DNA from: an uncultured Bacilli bacterium
Lineage (GTDB): Bacteria; Bacillota_I; Bacilli_A; RF39; UBA660
Length of the DNA: 48,161 nucleotides
NCBI GenBank assembly: GCA_944359885.1
Contig: CALVTC010000003.1
Span: forward strand, 1-48,161
Direction of reading: 5' to 3'
Shown here: positions 9,182 through 17,963 of the stretch, in pieces
Position numbering within the stretch: the stretch's first letter is position 1
Layout of the letters: every line of letters starts with the position of its first letter
Notes under the pieces: model-generated
The model's database searches: none
Told to the model about the DNA's origin: nothing
Seen by the model: the letters and a program-made list of their open reading frames with translations, nothing else
Translations under genes and position numbers: made by a program

Positions 9182-10753
9182 ATGAACGAGAATATTTTTG
9201 ATAAGTTAGACTTTGGACCCTTACGTCCGTTGTTAGATAATGATGATATTACTGATATTTCTTTTGATAATAATGGACAAACCTGGGTACGTTCTCTAAC
9301 GCAAGGTTCTCTCCGCGTTGAGGTTCAGGGATTAACTCCTGAATTTGTTGAGAAATTAGCGTTTCAGTGTTCTAATGTCATGGGTACGACTTTTAATAAC
9401 GCTAAACCATTTTTGGATGCAGAGTCGTCAGAGTTACGTTTGAACTTTGTTCATCCTTCTATTGCGACAAATGGTATTGCTATGGTTATTCGTAAAACGC
9501 CAGCTAAGATTCGTTTGGAGAAGGAGAAGTTATTAAAAGATGATTATTTTACACAAGATATTCATGATATTTTAATTAAGTGTGTTGAAGGACATTGTAA
9601 TATTATTGTCTGTGGAGAAACTGGTTCTGGTAAGACTGAGTTTGTAAAGTATTTAGCAAGTCATACTCGAACGGATGAGAAAATAATTACTATAGAGGAT
9701 ACATTGGAACTTCATTTGGATAAAATATTTCCACAAAGGGATATTGTTGCGATGAAGACAAATAATGTCGCTAGTTATACTGATGTTTTGGTAACTTGTA
9801 TGCGTCAGAATCCTAAATGGATTCTTTTGTCCGAGGTCCGTAGTGCAGAAGCAGTTTCTGCTGTACGTAACTCTATTTCTTCTGGACATAATATCTTATC
9901 TACTATCCATGCGGATAAAGCATCTGCTATTCCTTATCGTATGTATAGTTTGATGGAGACTGATTTGGATGTTAATCAATTTTTAAATACTATTTATCGT
10001 TATATTCAGATTGGTGTTCATATTAAAGCTTATTATAGTAAAGAAAGAGGAAAATTTCATCGTGAAGTAGATGAAGTAGTAGAGTTTTATGTTGATGATA
10101 ATAATGAACCTCAGAGTAGAATTATTTATCAGAAGTTATTTGGACAAGAACCGGTTTTAAGAAAGCCTAGTCCACATTTGATTGAGTATTTAGAAAATCA
10201 AAATATTGATATTAATTCCATTACTGGACATCTTAGTGATGATTTACCTTTCAAAGATGACTTAGAAAGGGAAGAGTATATGGAAAAAAATAAAGATAAT
10301 ACAGAAAATGGACAAGATAATGAAAAGAAAGAAGAAGAGGTAGCTGTTCCAAATGTTAGTAATATTGCTCCTGTTGTTACACCTATTACTTCTTCTGTAA
10401 ATGTTAGTCCATCTAATACTGTTACAGCTAGTAGTATTCCTAATAATCAGGTAGTAGTTCAGACTGTACCAAATAATGTTGATGTTGGTACTAATCCTAA
10501 TATAAATACGGTTGATAGTACAAGTGCTTCTAATGTTTCTACTTCAGTTGTACTTCCTGAAGTAACACCTGTTTTTAATCCGGTTATTAATTCAGTTAGT
10601 AATCCTACTTCTGTAGTAGAAAATCCTATTAATCAATCAATACCAGTACAACCGATTGCTACTGTTGTGGCAAATTCTAGTTCTGATAGTAATACAATAA
10701 ATACTGTACCAAATTCATCCGTTGATTTTTCATCTTTAGGCAGTTTGGAATAG
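9182..10753 (+). CDS. cpaF: CpaF/TadA-family pilus assembly ATPase with long low-complexity tail
   Basis: Cytoplasmic VirB11/GspE-type motor ATPase that powers Tad pilus assembly. Walker A is GETGSGKTE at residues 145-153; the Walker B-like region LSEVRSAEAV and the HADKASAIPYR segment follow. The N-terminal domain (1-110) matches the CpaF/VirB11 N-domain. The catalytic core ends near residue 365. Residues about 370-523 are an extra tail rich in Asn, Ser, Thr, Val and Pro with an Asp/Glu/Lys start, probably disordered. Such a tail is not usual for CpaF and may bind partners. GGGAAGTGG precedes the start. TadB and TadC genes follow. Confidence 0.9.
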   Translation: MNENIFDKLDFGPLRPLLDNDDITDISFDNNGQTWVRSLTQGSLRVEVQGLTPEFVEKLAFQCSNVMGTTFNNAKPFLDAESSELRLNFVHPSIATNGIAMVIRKTPAKIRLEKEKLLKDDYFTQDIHDILIKCVEGHCNIIVCGETGSGKTEFVKYLASHTRTDEKIITIEDTLELHLDKIFPQRDIVAMKTNNVASYTDVLVTCMRQNPKWILLSEVRSAEAVSAVRNSISSGHNILSTIHADKASAIPYRMYSLMETDLDVNQFLNTIYRYIQIGVHIKAYYSKERGKFHREVDEVVEFYVDDNNEPQSRIIYQKLFGQEPVLRKPSPHLIEYLENQNIDINSITGHLSDDLPFKDDLEREEYMEKNKDNTENGQDNEKKEEEVAVPNVSNIAPVVTPITSSVNVSPSNTVTASSIPNNQVVVQTVPNNVDVGTNPNINTVDSTSASNVSTSVVLPEVTPVFNPVINSVSNPTSVVENPINQSIPVQPIATVVANSSSDSNTINTVPNSSVDFSSLGSLE

Positions 10754-10768
10754 GAAGGGAGTGGATTT

Positions 10769-11671
10769 ATGTATATTGAAGAGTTAATCTTTCTAATTGT
10801 TCTTGTTTTAGCTATCATGCTGTATCGTAATTATAAAGGACAAAATGTTGGGAAATTTATTACCAGTCAAGTACAGACTATTTATGATAAATTTGCTCCT
10901 TATTCTTTTAAAGTAGTACGTGAGAAGACAAAAGAATTAGGTCAAGAATATACTCCTAGGCAATATTTAATCCAAGTTATTATTATGGCATCTTTTACGG
11001 GTGTTGTCAGTTACTTATATTTTTATAATTTATTTATTTCTTTGGTTTACATTATTGTTGTTATTATGTTTATACCGTATTTATCTTATTTACGTTGTAA
11101 GCGTGTTTATAGTGAGTTTATCTTTGAACAAATTCAAGTATATACTTCTAATACTATTATGGAATTTGCAACTACACAATCTTTTGTAAAAGCATTAGAG
11201 GGAGTACGAAATTCAGGAATTTTGGAAGATCCAGTTAAAAGTGATGTGGATCACATGATTGAACTTGCTTATCAGGATGGTAGTATTGATGAGGCCTTAA
11301 ATTATATGAGCCAGTTGTATCCTTATTATATAGTTAAAAATATGCATCAGTTGTTTTTACAGATTACTAAAGAGGGTGCTAGAAATTCTATGGAATCTTT
11401 GGATAATATGCAACTTGATATTGATATGCTTGTAGAAAGTGTATATCGTGATAGAATTGAACGTGCTTCTTTCCATAAATCGTTTTTACAATTTGGTATC
11501 ATGTTATATTTACTTGTTATGTTAACTCAGTATTTATTAGGGCGAGAAACATACTTGGTTATGTTGGAACGATGGTATGTTAAGGTGTTACTACATGGTG
11601 TATTAATCATTAATACTTTCTTCTTATTAAAGGGTGAAAAATATTATAATGAGAATGTAGGTGCTGAGTAA
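10769..11671 (+). CDS. tadB: TadB-like inner-membrane platform protein
   Basis: A 300-residue type II secretion F-domain protein with an N-terminal helix, a second hydrophobic pair (about 72-108) and two C-terminal helices (about 233-253 and 268-290). The central cytoplasmic part contains the paired helices typical of T2SF proteins (YTSNTIMEFATTQSFVKALE). It would form the membrane platform for the CpaF motor together with TadC. AGGAAGGGAGTGG precedes the start, and its stop shares one base with the start of tadC (TAATG). Confidence 0.85.
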   Translation: MYIEELIFLIVLVLAIMLYRNYKGQNVGKFITSQVQTIYDKFAPYSFKVVREKTKELGQEYTPRQYLIQVIIMASFTGVVSYLYFYNLFISLVYIIVVIMFIPYLSYLRCKRVYSEFIFEQIQVYTSNTIMEFATTQSFVKALEGVRNSGILEDPVKSDVDHMIELAYQDGSIDEALNYMSQLYPYYIVKNMHQLFLQITKEGARNSMESLDNMQLDIDMLVESVYRDRIERASFHKSFLQFGIMLYLLVMLTQYLLGRETYLVMLERWYVKVLLHGVLIINTFFLLKGEKYYNENVGAE

Positions 11672-12456
11672 TGGTAGAGATTATTGTAGTTGGTGCTATT
11701 ATTATATTTGTTTTGATTTATAATAATACGATTGATAAAAATAAATTTATTGCTGATAATGAAAAGTATTTTGATATTTTAAGAGAAGATGATTATAACT
11801 TCTTAGTTTATGCTAGATATGGTGAAGAAGTTGATCCTAATATTTTGTTTCGAAAGAGAATTTATTATGCTATTATTGTAGCTGTTGTCTTCTTATTTAT
11901 CTTTTTAAATCAATTGTCATTTTTAAATATTGTATTTTGTATTGTTGTTGCAGCATTAGTATTTAAAATGCCTTATACTCAGTTAAAGTCATTTTATAAA
12001 GCACATTTGCATGATATTGATGTTATGTTGCCATACTATTTAAAGAGTTTGGAAATTTTGATTCAGCATTATACGGTTCCTGTTGCTCTTGGTAAGTCTA
12101 TTGATGATGCTCCAGATATTTTTAAACCAGGACTTCGTCGTTTAATTGAACGAATTAATTCAGGAGATTCTAGTATTGATCCTTATATGGAATTTGCTAA
12201 TACTTATCCAGTAAGAGATTCTATGAGAATGATGCGTTTGTTATATCGTTTGGGACTTGGTTCTCAGGAGAGAAAACAGGAGAGATTAATGATGTTTTCT
12301 AGAACAGTTTCTAACTTACAAAATAAAGCACGTGAGACTAAGTATAAAGAGCGTCTTAATCATATGGAAAGTCAGACTATGGTAATGCTTGTTGTTACTG
12401 GTGCTGGTACAATGGTTGTTATTTTGATTTCTATGATGATGGTCTTTAACATGTAA
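11671..12456 (+). CDS. tadC: TadC-like inner-membrane platform protein
   Basis: A 261-residue T2SF-family protein with an N-terminal helix (about 1-18), two adjacent helices (about 66-105) and a C-terminal helix (about 233-261). The cytoplasmic domain contains LKSLEILIQHYTVPVALG and a conserved-looking RLLYRLGLGSQERK segment. It pairs with TadB. Translation is coupled to tadB through the TAATG overlap. Tad systems characteristically have two small platform proteins rather than the single GspF of type II secretion. Confidence 0.85.
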   Translation: MVEIIVVGAIIIFVLIYNNTIDKNKFIADNEKYFDILREDDYNFLVYARYGEEVDPNILFRKRIYYAIIVAVVFLFIFLNQLSFLNIVFCIVVAALVFKMPYTQLKSFYKAHLHDIDVMLPYYLKSLEILIQHYTVPVALGKSIDDAPDIFKPGLRRLIERINSGDSSIDPYMEFANTYPVRDSMRMMRLLYRLGLGSQERKQERLMMFSRTVSNLQNKARETKYKERLNHMESQTMVMLVVTGAGTMVVILISMMMVFNM

Positions 12457-12472
12457 AGTAGCTGAATTTTTA

Positions 12473-12501
12473 TTGTAAAACTAGATTAATGTTGTTATAA
12501 T
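12473..12501 (+). promoter_or_regulatory. Internal promoter ahead of the pilin gene
   Basis: TTGTAA (12473-12478), a 17-base spacer and TATAAT (12496-12501) with an upstream TG (extended -10). It lies in the intergenic space after tadC and would raise expression of the pilin, which is needed in many copies. Confidence 0.7.
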
Positions 12502-12540
12502 AATAATGTATATAGAATAAGAAAGGATGTGTATGTTTTC

Positions 12541-12720
12541 ATGAAAGCAGCAACAGGTGAGTTAAACTTAACTGTTATTACTCTTATTGCGATTGCCGCA
12601 ATTATTGGTTTCTTCTGGATTATGTGGCCTACTATTCAGAGTGCTATTAATAAACAATGGGGTAATATTAGTGGTGACTATAATGGTTATGTTATTGTAG
12701 ATCACGTAATTGAAAAATAA
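12541..12720 (+). CDS. Flp-like major pilin candidate
   Basis: A 59-residue protein whose first half is MKAATGELNLTVITLIA followed by a long hydrophobic helix to about residue 30, then a short polar tail. Size, N-terminal helix and position after tadC match Flp pilins. A Gly-Glu (residues 6-7) before the hydrophobic run may be the prepilin processing site, although classical Flp signals carry the Glu at +5. The frame could also open at GTG 12529, but that leaves only about 2 bases after AAAGGA; ATG 12541 leaves about 13, so the start is uncertain. It has its own strong promoter. No prepilin peptidase gene is in the window. Confidence 0.7.
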   Translation: MKAATGELNLTVITLIAIAAIIGFFWIMWPTIQSAINKQWGNISGDYNGYVIVDHVIEK

Positions 12721-12736
12721 AAGGTAGGTGTAGAAG

Positions 12737-13177
12737 ATGCGGGATGCATTTGGAGGTATTGTCAATTTATCAATGATTGTTGTGTTCCTAGTTTTGGTAT
12801 GTGGATATTTAGCATTTAATGTTAATTATACTAAGGCATTCCGTGTCAAAAACTACATTATTACAACGATTGAGCAATATGAGGGTAATTGCGATAATGC
12901 TAGCAGTGCCTGTGCTCAAAAAATTCAACAATATATTAAACAAGTAGGGTATAGTGCACCAGATTTTCAACTTGATGATTATGATACTTGTCATTATGGT
13001 TATTGTATTAAAAGAGTTGATGTAGCGAGTGAAGGTATTAATGAGGGGAATCAGCGATTTTATTATCAGGTTGTTACTCAAATAAATATTGATATTCCAA
13101 TCATTAATAAAATCATGCCTGGTTTAAAGATTTTCCAGATTTCTGGTAATACAAAATTAATAACACCGTTTAAATAG
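12737..13177 (+). CDS. TadE-like minor pilin
   Basis: A 146-residue protein with an N-terminal FGG-IVNLSMIVVF segment leading into one membrane helix (about 9-31) and a soluble domain with four Cys (CDNASSAC and CHYGYC), likely forming two disulfides. The topology and location between pilin and TadZ genes match TadE/TadF-type minor pilins. GGTAGGTG precedes the ATG. The Gly-Gly before the hydrophobic helix could be a processing site. No enzymatic motif is visible. Confidence 0.7.
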   Translation: MRDAFGGIVNLSMIVVFLVLVCGYLAFNVNYTKAFRVKNYIITTIEQYEGNCDNASSACAQKIQQYIKQVGYSAPDFQLDDYDTCHYGYCIKRVDVASEGINEGNQRFYYQVVTQINIDIPIINKIMPGLKIFQISGNTKLITPFK

Positions 13178-13191
13178 AAGAGGTGACTCTT

Positions 13192-14181
13192 ATGAATGTT
13201 ATTGTTAGTAATGAGCAGCGTAATGTCTTATCAGGATTAGATATTGATATTATTAAGAGCATTTCTGGAGAATATGATGCCGCTGAATTAGTGGAAATGT
13301 TTAAAAACTTTTTTTATAATAAAATGATTTTAGATGTTACCGCAATTAGAGATTTTCATAATATTGCAAATTATCAAACTATTGCCATGGGACTAGATGT
13401 AGAAAAGATTGTATTCTTCTTACCCGAAGGTACAGACGTTTGTACTTCTAGTTTTTTATCTAAACTTGTTTCCATGGGAATTTATAATTTTACAACTAAT
13501 GTAGAGGGAATTAAATATTTACTTCTACATCCTAATACATATAAAGAAGTTGCTCATATTCAACAACTTGGTAATTCTTCCACTACTACTGTCAATGTTC
13601 AAGATAGTAGTGAGAGCTCAACTAAGATTATTGGGGTTAGAAATGTAACAGAACATGCTGGTGCCACTACTTTTATCTATATTTTAAAAAGGGAGTTAAA
13701 ATCTAGATTTGGAGATACTGTTATTGCTTTAGAGATAAATAGAAATGATTTTCAATATTTTGGTGATAAGAATATGATTTCAATTACTGCAGATCAATTG
13801 CAGCCTACTTTGAAACGTTTTCTAGGTGCTAGTTTTATTTTAGTGGATTTAAATGATATCTCTGATGATTCTTTTTGTCACGAGGTGTTGTATTTATTAG
13901 AGCCTTCTACGATTAAACTTAATAAGTTGATGAGAAGAAATCGTAATATTTTTTCAAAACTTCAACAAAAAAAGATTGTTTTGAATAAAAGTTCTCTTAG
14001 TAATAAGGATATTGCAGATTTTGAGTATGAAGCAAAAGTAAAAGTATTTTATAATATGCCTTCTTTAGATGAGAGAAAGAAAAATCCTGTTTTTGATGAT
14101 TTCTTGTCTAGGTTGGGAGTATTTACTAAGAAGGAAGAAAGAAAAGAGACTGGTAAAATTTTTGGTTTATTTCGTAGGTAA
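13192..14181 (+). CDS. TadZ/CpaE-like protein with degenerate P-loop
   Basis: A 329-residue cytoplasmic protein in the place where Tad loci carry TadZ/CpaE, the MinD-like factor that localises the pilus machine. Residues 1-115 resemble an atypical receiver domain. A MinD-type P-loop region follows (about 147-161), but reads GVRNVTEHAGATTF, lacking the Walker A lysines, so ATP binding is doubtful. The C-terminal part has Rossmann-like beta segments (FILVDLNDISDDS). I take ATG 13192, since GAAGAGGTG lies 7 bases upstream, rather than GTG 13183. Known TadZ proteins include members with altered P-loops, which supports the call. Confidence 0.7.
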   Translation: MNVIVSNEQRNVLSGLDIDIIKSISGEYDAAELVEMFKNFFYNKMILDVTAIRDFHNIANYQTIAMGLDVEKIVFFLPEGTDVCTSSFLSKLVSMGIYNFTTNVEGIKYLLLHPNTYKEVAHIQQLGNSSTTTVNVQDSSESSTKIIGVRNVTEHAGATTFIYILKRELKSRFGDTVIALEINRNDFQYFGDKNMISITADQLQPTLKRFLGASFILVDLNDISDDSFCHEVLYLLEPSTIKLNKLMRRNRNIFSKLQQKKIVLNKSSLSNKDIADFEYEAKVKVFYNMPSLDERKKNPVFDDFLSRLGVFTKKEERKETGKIFGLFRR

Positions 14182-14183
14182 TA

Positions 14184-14212
14184 TTGACAATTTTTTAGTT
14201 TTAAGATAATAT
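14184..14212 (+). promoter_or_regulatory. Internal promoter between Tad and T4SS modules
   Basis: A consensus TTGACA (14184-14189) is followed after 17 bases by TAATAT (14207-14212), or after 15 by GATAAT. It falls directly after the TadZ-like stop and before the first VirB2-like gene, so the T4SS part may be expressed separately. Confidence 0.6.
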
Positions 14213-14236
14213 TGTTGTATTGAAGGAGTTGTTTAT

Positions 14237-14563
14237 ATGAATAATGTATTAAATCAACCTTGCGGTGGATTAGATCCTATTGTAAGAATAATTAAGAAAG
14301 GTGTTTTTCCTATTGTTCAAATTGGTATTCCAATTTTATTAATTGTATTTGGTACTATTGATTTAGGAAAGGCTGTTATTTCTAGTGATGAAAAAGAAGT
14401 AAAACAAGCTCAAAGTCGTTTGATTAAGAGATGTATTTATGCGGCTGCAATTTTCTTTATTGTTACATTAGTTACTTTAATAATGTCTTTAGTTGCGACT
14501 GGTGCAGATAGCAACTCTGGTGATACTGCTGGATGGGCAGAGTGCTGGAATAGTATAGAGTAA
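14237..14563 (+). CDS. VirB2/TrbC-like two-helix pilin protein
   Basis: A 108-residue protein with two hydrophobic helices (about 23-46 and 70-92) separated by a short charged loop (SSDEKEVKQAQSRLIKR). This hairpin topology is that of VirB2/TrbC pilins and of the small pilin-like proteins in mycoplasma integrative elements. The C-terminal 14 residues contain one Cys, as does the N-terminus (QPCGG). The next gene ends in a homologous hairpin. GAAGGAG precedes the ATG. It would form a pilus or membrane channel component of the T4SS. Confidence 0.75.
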   Translation: MNNVLNQPCGGLDPIVRIIKKGVFPIVQIGIPILLIVFGTIDLGKAVISSDEKEVKQAQSRLIKRCIYAAAIFFIVTLVTLIMSLVATGADSNSGDTAGWAECWNSIE

Positions 14564-14653
14564 TTTAGTTAATATTAAATAGCAAAGTAATTGCTATTTT
14601 TTTTTAATTCTGCTATACTTATTCTGTATAAATGTTTATATGGAGTGGTGGCA

Positions 14654-15865
14654 ATGAAACAGTTTAAGTTTTCTCTCTTTATTTTTGTCTTCGGATTATT
14701 CTTTTGTATTCCATATAATACAAATGCTTTGGAGAATAAAGTTGTTAGTTGTAATTATCAATTTACTAACGAAAATGGGGAACAAATAGATTTGGTTTAT
14801 GATGTTTTTGCAGATGGAAGTGTTGATCTTCCTTTTACTAATGGTTCTACTTATTTAGATGATGGAAGAGCTTGGTATCATAGTAGTGAATTTTCTTCTA
14901 TTTATTATCAAGTAGCAAAGATTAATAATTTTACTATTACGTGTCCTTCTATTTATGTTCAAGAAAATGAGTTAGGGGTTACTGTATATCCTAATCCTAA
15001 TTTGTCAAAGTTATGTAGTGGACGTTGCTATAATATTACAGCAGCAACTCCAATACTTTCTAGTTGGGCAGAGAAAAACGGAATAGAGTCTAAAAAAGTA
15101 TTATCTACCTGTACCAATTCTAGTATGGGATTTTATAATCGACAAAGTTATGTATTTCCTTATTTTAGACTTTATTCTGATGGTGAAAAAGAATGGAGTA
15201 TTGATGGGAAGAGTTATGTTCCTGTTACTACAGCAATTACTGGTAAAGTAGGAGATGAGTCGTTTTCTATTACAGTAAATGATTCTTTACTTGATGCTGT
15301 CTTTTCTTCTTCTAAAGCTAGTTGTCCAGAACAAATCTATCGATGTGTTACTAAAAGTGAGTCAGGGTATTCTTATGAGCTATCTCGTGATGCTAGTTCT
15401 TGCACGAATGATGAATTAAGTACAGAAGATGGTCAGCAGAGTGGTTCTCTTTACTTAAATACTGCTCTTGGTGATCCTAATAGTGATGATGGTTCAACAG
15501 ATTCATCTACGGATAACTCTGAGTCTGTTGCTGTTGATGACGGTAGCGATAGTGAAAGTAATACTCAACCTTCTAACTGTAATGCAATATTGGGAAGTAC
15601 AACTGATGAAAATTCTGTTGCTTGGTTATTACAAGAAATTTTGAATTATGTTAAAGTTTTAGGACCTATCTTGGTTGTTATTCTTAGTAGTGTAGATTTT
15701 GTTAAGGCAATTATCTCTAACGATGATGAGAGTATGAAAAAGGCAGAAAAGAAATTGATGATTCGTTTGGTTTTAGCGGTTGCATTGTTTTTAATTCCAA
15801 CTTTAGTTATGGCAGTTTTAGATTTGGTTGGTATTACGACAAGTGAAATTTGCGGATTACATTAA
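14654..15865 (+). CDS. Secreted ectodomain fused to a C-terminal VirB2-like hairpin
   Basis: A signal peptide (about 1-24, ending TNALE) is followed by a Cys-containing ectodomain of about 250 residues, a Ser/Asp-rich linker and a C-terminal two-helix hairpin that aligns with the preceding gene product (GPILVVILSSVDFVKAIIS, then a charged loop MKKAEKKLMIR, then a second helix). The precursor is thus a large extracellular domain tethered to a VirB2-like membrane module. ATG 14654 is chosen: GGAG lies 8 bases upstream and a signal peptide starts there, whereas the frame upstream has no ribosome site. Probably a structural subunit of the T4SS channel or pilus. Confidence 0.75.
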   Translation: MKQFKFSLFIFVFGLFFCIPYNTNALENKVVSCNYQFTNENGEQIDLVYDVFADGSVDLPFTNGSTYLDDGRAWYHSSEFSSIYYQVAKINNFTITCPSIYVQENELGVTVYPNPNLSKLCSGRCYNITAATPILSSWAEKNGIESKKVLSTCTNSSMGFYNRQSYVFPYFRLYSDGEKEWSIDGKSYVPVTTAITGKVGDESFSITVNDSLLDAVFSSSKASCPEQIYRCVTKSESGYSYELSRDASSCTNDELSTEDGQQSGSLYLNTALGDPNSDDGSTDSSTDNSESVAVDDGSDSESNTQPSNCNAILGSTTDENSVAWLLQEILNYVKVLGPILVVILSSVDFVKAIISNDDESMKKAEKKLMIRLVLAVALFLIPTLVMAVLDLVGITTSEICGLH

Positions 15866-15879
15866 AGGCAGGTGATAAT

Positions 15880-17940
15880 ATGACAGATAATGGAAATGCT
15901 AATACAATTGGTGATTTGTTTAGAAGTTTAGGTGGTGTTCTTAATACTGCTGTTTACTTTTTGCTTGGTATTATGTATCAAATTTTCTTTAATGTTGCTA
16001 GTGCAGAATTGTTTTCTTCACAAACTATTAAAAACTTCTATGGTCGTATTCAATTGATCATTGGAGTTTTTATGGTATTTAAACTTACTGTTTCTATTTT
16101 ACAAGGAATTATTAATCCTGATCAGTTTGTTAATCCCAAAGATGGTTTTGGTAGTATTATCTCAAGAGTGGTAGTTGCTCTTGTATTACTTACAGTACTG
16201 GTTCCTATTAATGTGCCAAATGTAGAGAATGCGAATTCTTTTGAAAAGTATATTAATAACAATGGTATTTTGTTTGGTACATTGTATTCTTTACAAGATC
16301 GTATTTTATCCAATAATACAATTGGTAGATTGATTCTTGGTACTACGGATACTGCGGTTGATAGTGGAAGTGATGCTGATGAAACTGAGAGTGCTAAGCT
16401 ACAAAGATCTTCACGCGTTTTTGCATCTACTATATTAAAAGGTTTTTTAAGAATTAATTTGAAACCTGCCGAGATGCGAGAAGACGATTTGGAAACAAAT
16501 CAGGATAATTGGTATTGTGGTGGTAATTTGGATAGTAATGATCAAACTATCATTGAAGCTTATCAACAATTGGATATTGACCCTAGTTCTTTACTAAGTG
16601 GTGAAGTTATTACGGCAGATTGTCCTGTTAATAATAATATTTTGGATGCTGCTGGTAATATGTTAACAAATGTTCCTGTATTTGGTGGACTTTTTGGTAT
16701 TTTTGCTGGGAATTCTAGGTATTTATTTGCTTTTAACTGGGTAATGGCATTTGTTGTTGGAGCGGTATTTTTAGTTTTATTAGTTCTGTTTACGATTGAT
16801 ATAGCTGTTCGTTCTCTAAAACTTGCGGTTTTACGTTTGATAGCTCCAATTCCTATTATTAGCTATATCGATCCTAAATCGTCAAAGGATGGTGGAATGT
16901 TTTCTTCCTGGGTAAAATCTCTTACATCTACTTATCTTGATTTGTTCTTACGTCTTGCAGTGATTTACTTTGTTATTTTCTTGATTCAAGATATGATTGA
17001 AAATGGTATCGTTATTAACGAGGCTAGTGGAATGGTTGGAATCATGTCATTTATCTTTATTATGCTAGGATTATTCTTCTTTGCTAAAATGGCACCTAAA
17101 TTTATTAAGGATGTACTAGGTATTAAAGGTAGTTCATCATCTAATATTGGTTTGAGTGGTATTTTGGGAGCAACTGGTGCATTTGCTAGTGGCGGTGGAG
17201 TTATGGGAGCTATGGCTGCTGGATTGAGTAGTATGGATATGGCAGCAGATGCTGCAGCACAAGGAAAACAGGCACCACCTGCTTGGCGTTCGGGAGCTAA
17301 CTTGGCTGCACAAATTAAAACTGGTGATCCAAAAGCTAAAGGTGGAGTTATTAATTCTATTAATGATAGATTAATGCGTGGAGCTGGTATAGCTTCAGCT
17401 CGTCGAAGATATGGAGTTACTGCTGCAGGTGTTGCGGCCGCTAAAAGTGATATGTATGCCCAAGAAAATGTATTGGAGCGTATGAAAGATAGATATGATC
17501 GATTTGTTCGTGGTCAGATGGACGAAAATGAAAGGGCTTCTTTGATTTCACAGTATGGTAGTGAAGAAGCTGCCCGTAATCAATTAAGAGCGGATATTGA
17601 AGCTCAAAAGGTTAAATATGGACAGGCTAAAACCAAGTATAATAAAGTTGATAAATTTGCAGATGTTCATAGAATTTCTCCTAGTTTTGAAGAAGAATTT
17701 GGACGAAGCACAAAAGAAAGTATTAGTGATAAATATAATGCTATTCGTCATCCTATTAGAACAGCTCGTAATTATGCTAGTCCTGATAATAGACGTGGAG
17801 AACATGCCAGTTTTGGTGAACGAGTATTTGGAGATAATAAATGGAGTGCTAGCACTACTAATAATACTAATATTAATGACTGGCAAGATAATCCAGATTC
17901 TCATAGAGATACGCCTAGTGCTGGCGGCCCTCCACGTTAG
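15880..17940 (+). CDS. VirB6/TrbL-like polytopic channel protein
   Basis: A 686-residue protein with several membrane helices in the first 420 residues (for example LLGIMYQIFFNVA, FMVFKLTVSILQG, VVVALVLLTVLVP, and a cluster from about 285 to 410), including the conserved-looking SLKLAVLRLIAPIPIISYIDP segment. The last 270 residues are hydrophilic, Ala/Gly-rich then charged. This layout matches VirB6/TrbL/TraG-N type channel proteins of Gram-positive T4SS. Start ATG 15880 has GGCAGGTGAT upstream; the frame extends 5' but without a ribosome site. It follows the VirB2-like gene by 14 bases. Confidence 0.8.
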   Translation: MTDNGNANTIGDLFRSLGGVLNTAVYFLLGIMYQIFFNVASAELFSSQTIKNFYGRIQLIIGVFMVFKLTVSILQGIINPDQFVNPKDGFGSIISRVVVALVLLTVLVPINVPNVENANSFEKYINNNGILFGTLYSLQDRILSNNTIGRLILGTTDTAVDSGSDADETESAKLQRSSRVFASTILKGFLRINLKPAEMREDDLETNQDNWYCGGNLDSNDQTIIEAYQQLDIDPSSLLSGEVITADCPVNNNILDAAGNMLTNVPVFGGLFGIFAGNSRYLFAFNWVMAFVVGAVFLVLLVLFTIDIAVRSLKLAVLRLIAPIPIISYIDPKSSKDGGMFSSWVKSLTSTYLDLFLRLAVIYFVIFLIQDMIENGIVINEASGMVGIMSFIFIMLGLFFFAKMAPKFIKDVLGIKGSSSSNIGLSGILGATGAFASGGGVMGAMAAGLSSMDMAADAAAQGKQAPPAWRSGANLAAQIKTGDPKAKGGVINSINDRLMRGAGIASARRRYGVTAAGVAAAKSDMYAQENVLERMKDRYDRFVRGQMDENERASLISQYGSEEAARNQLRADIEAQKVKYGQAKTKYNKVDKFADVHRISPSFEEEFGRSTKESISDKYNAIRHPIRTARNYASPDNRRGEHASFGERVFGDNKWSASTTNNTNINDWQDNPDSHRDTPSAGGPPR

Positions 17941-17963
17941 AATGAAAGGAAGTGTGATATATA

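Noticed and set aside
10633..10818. Minus-strand frame over the end of cpaF
   Set aside because: It mirrors the low-complexity tail of cpaF, has no ribosome site and no protein-like features.
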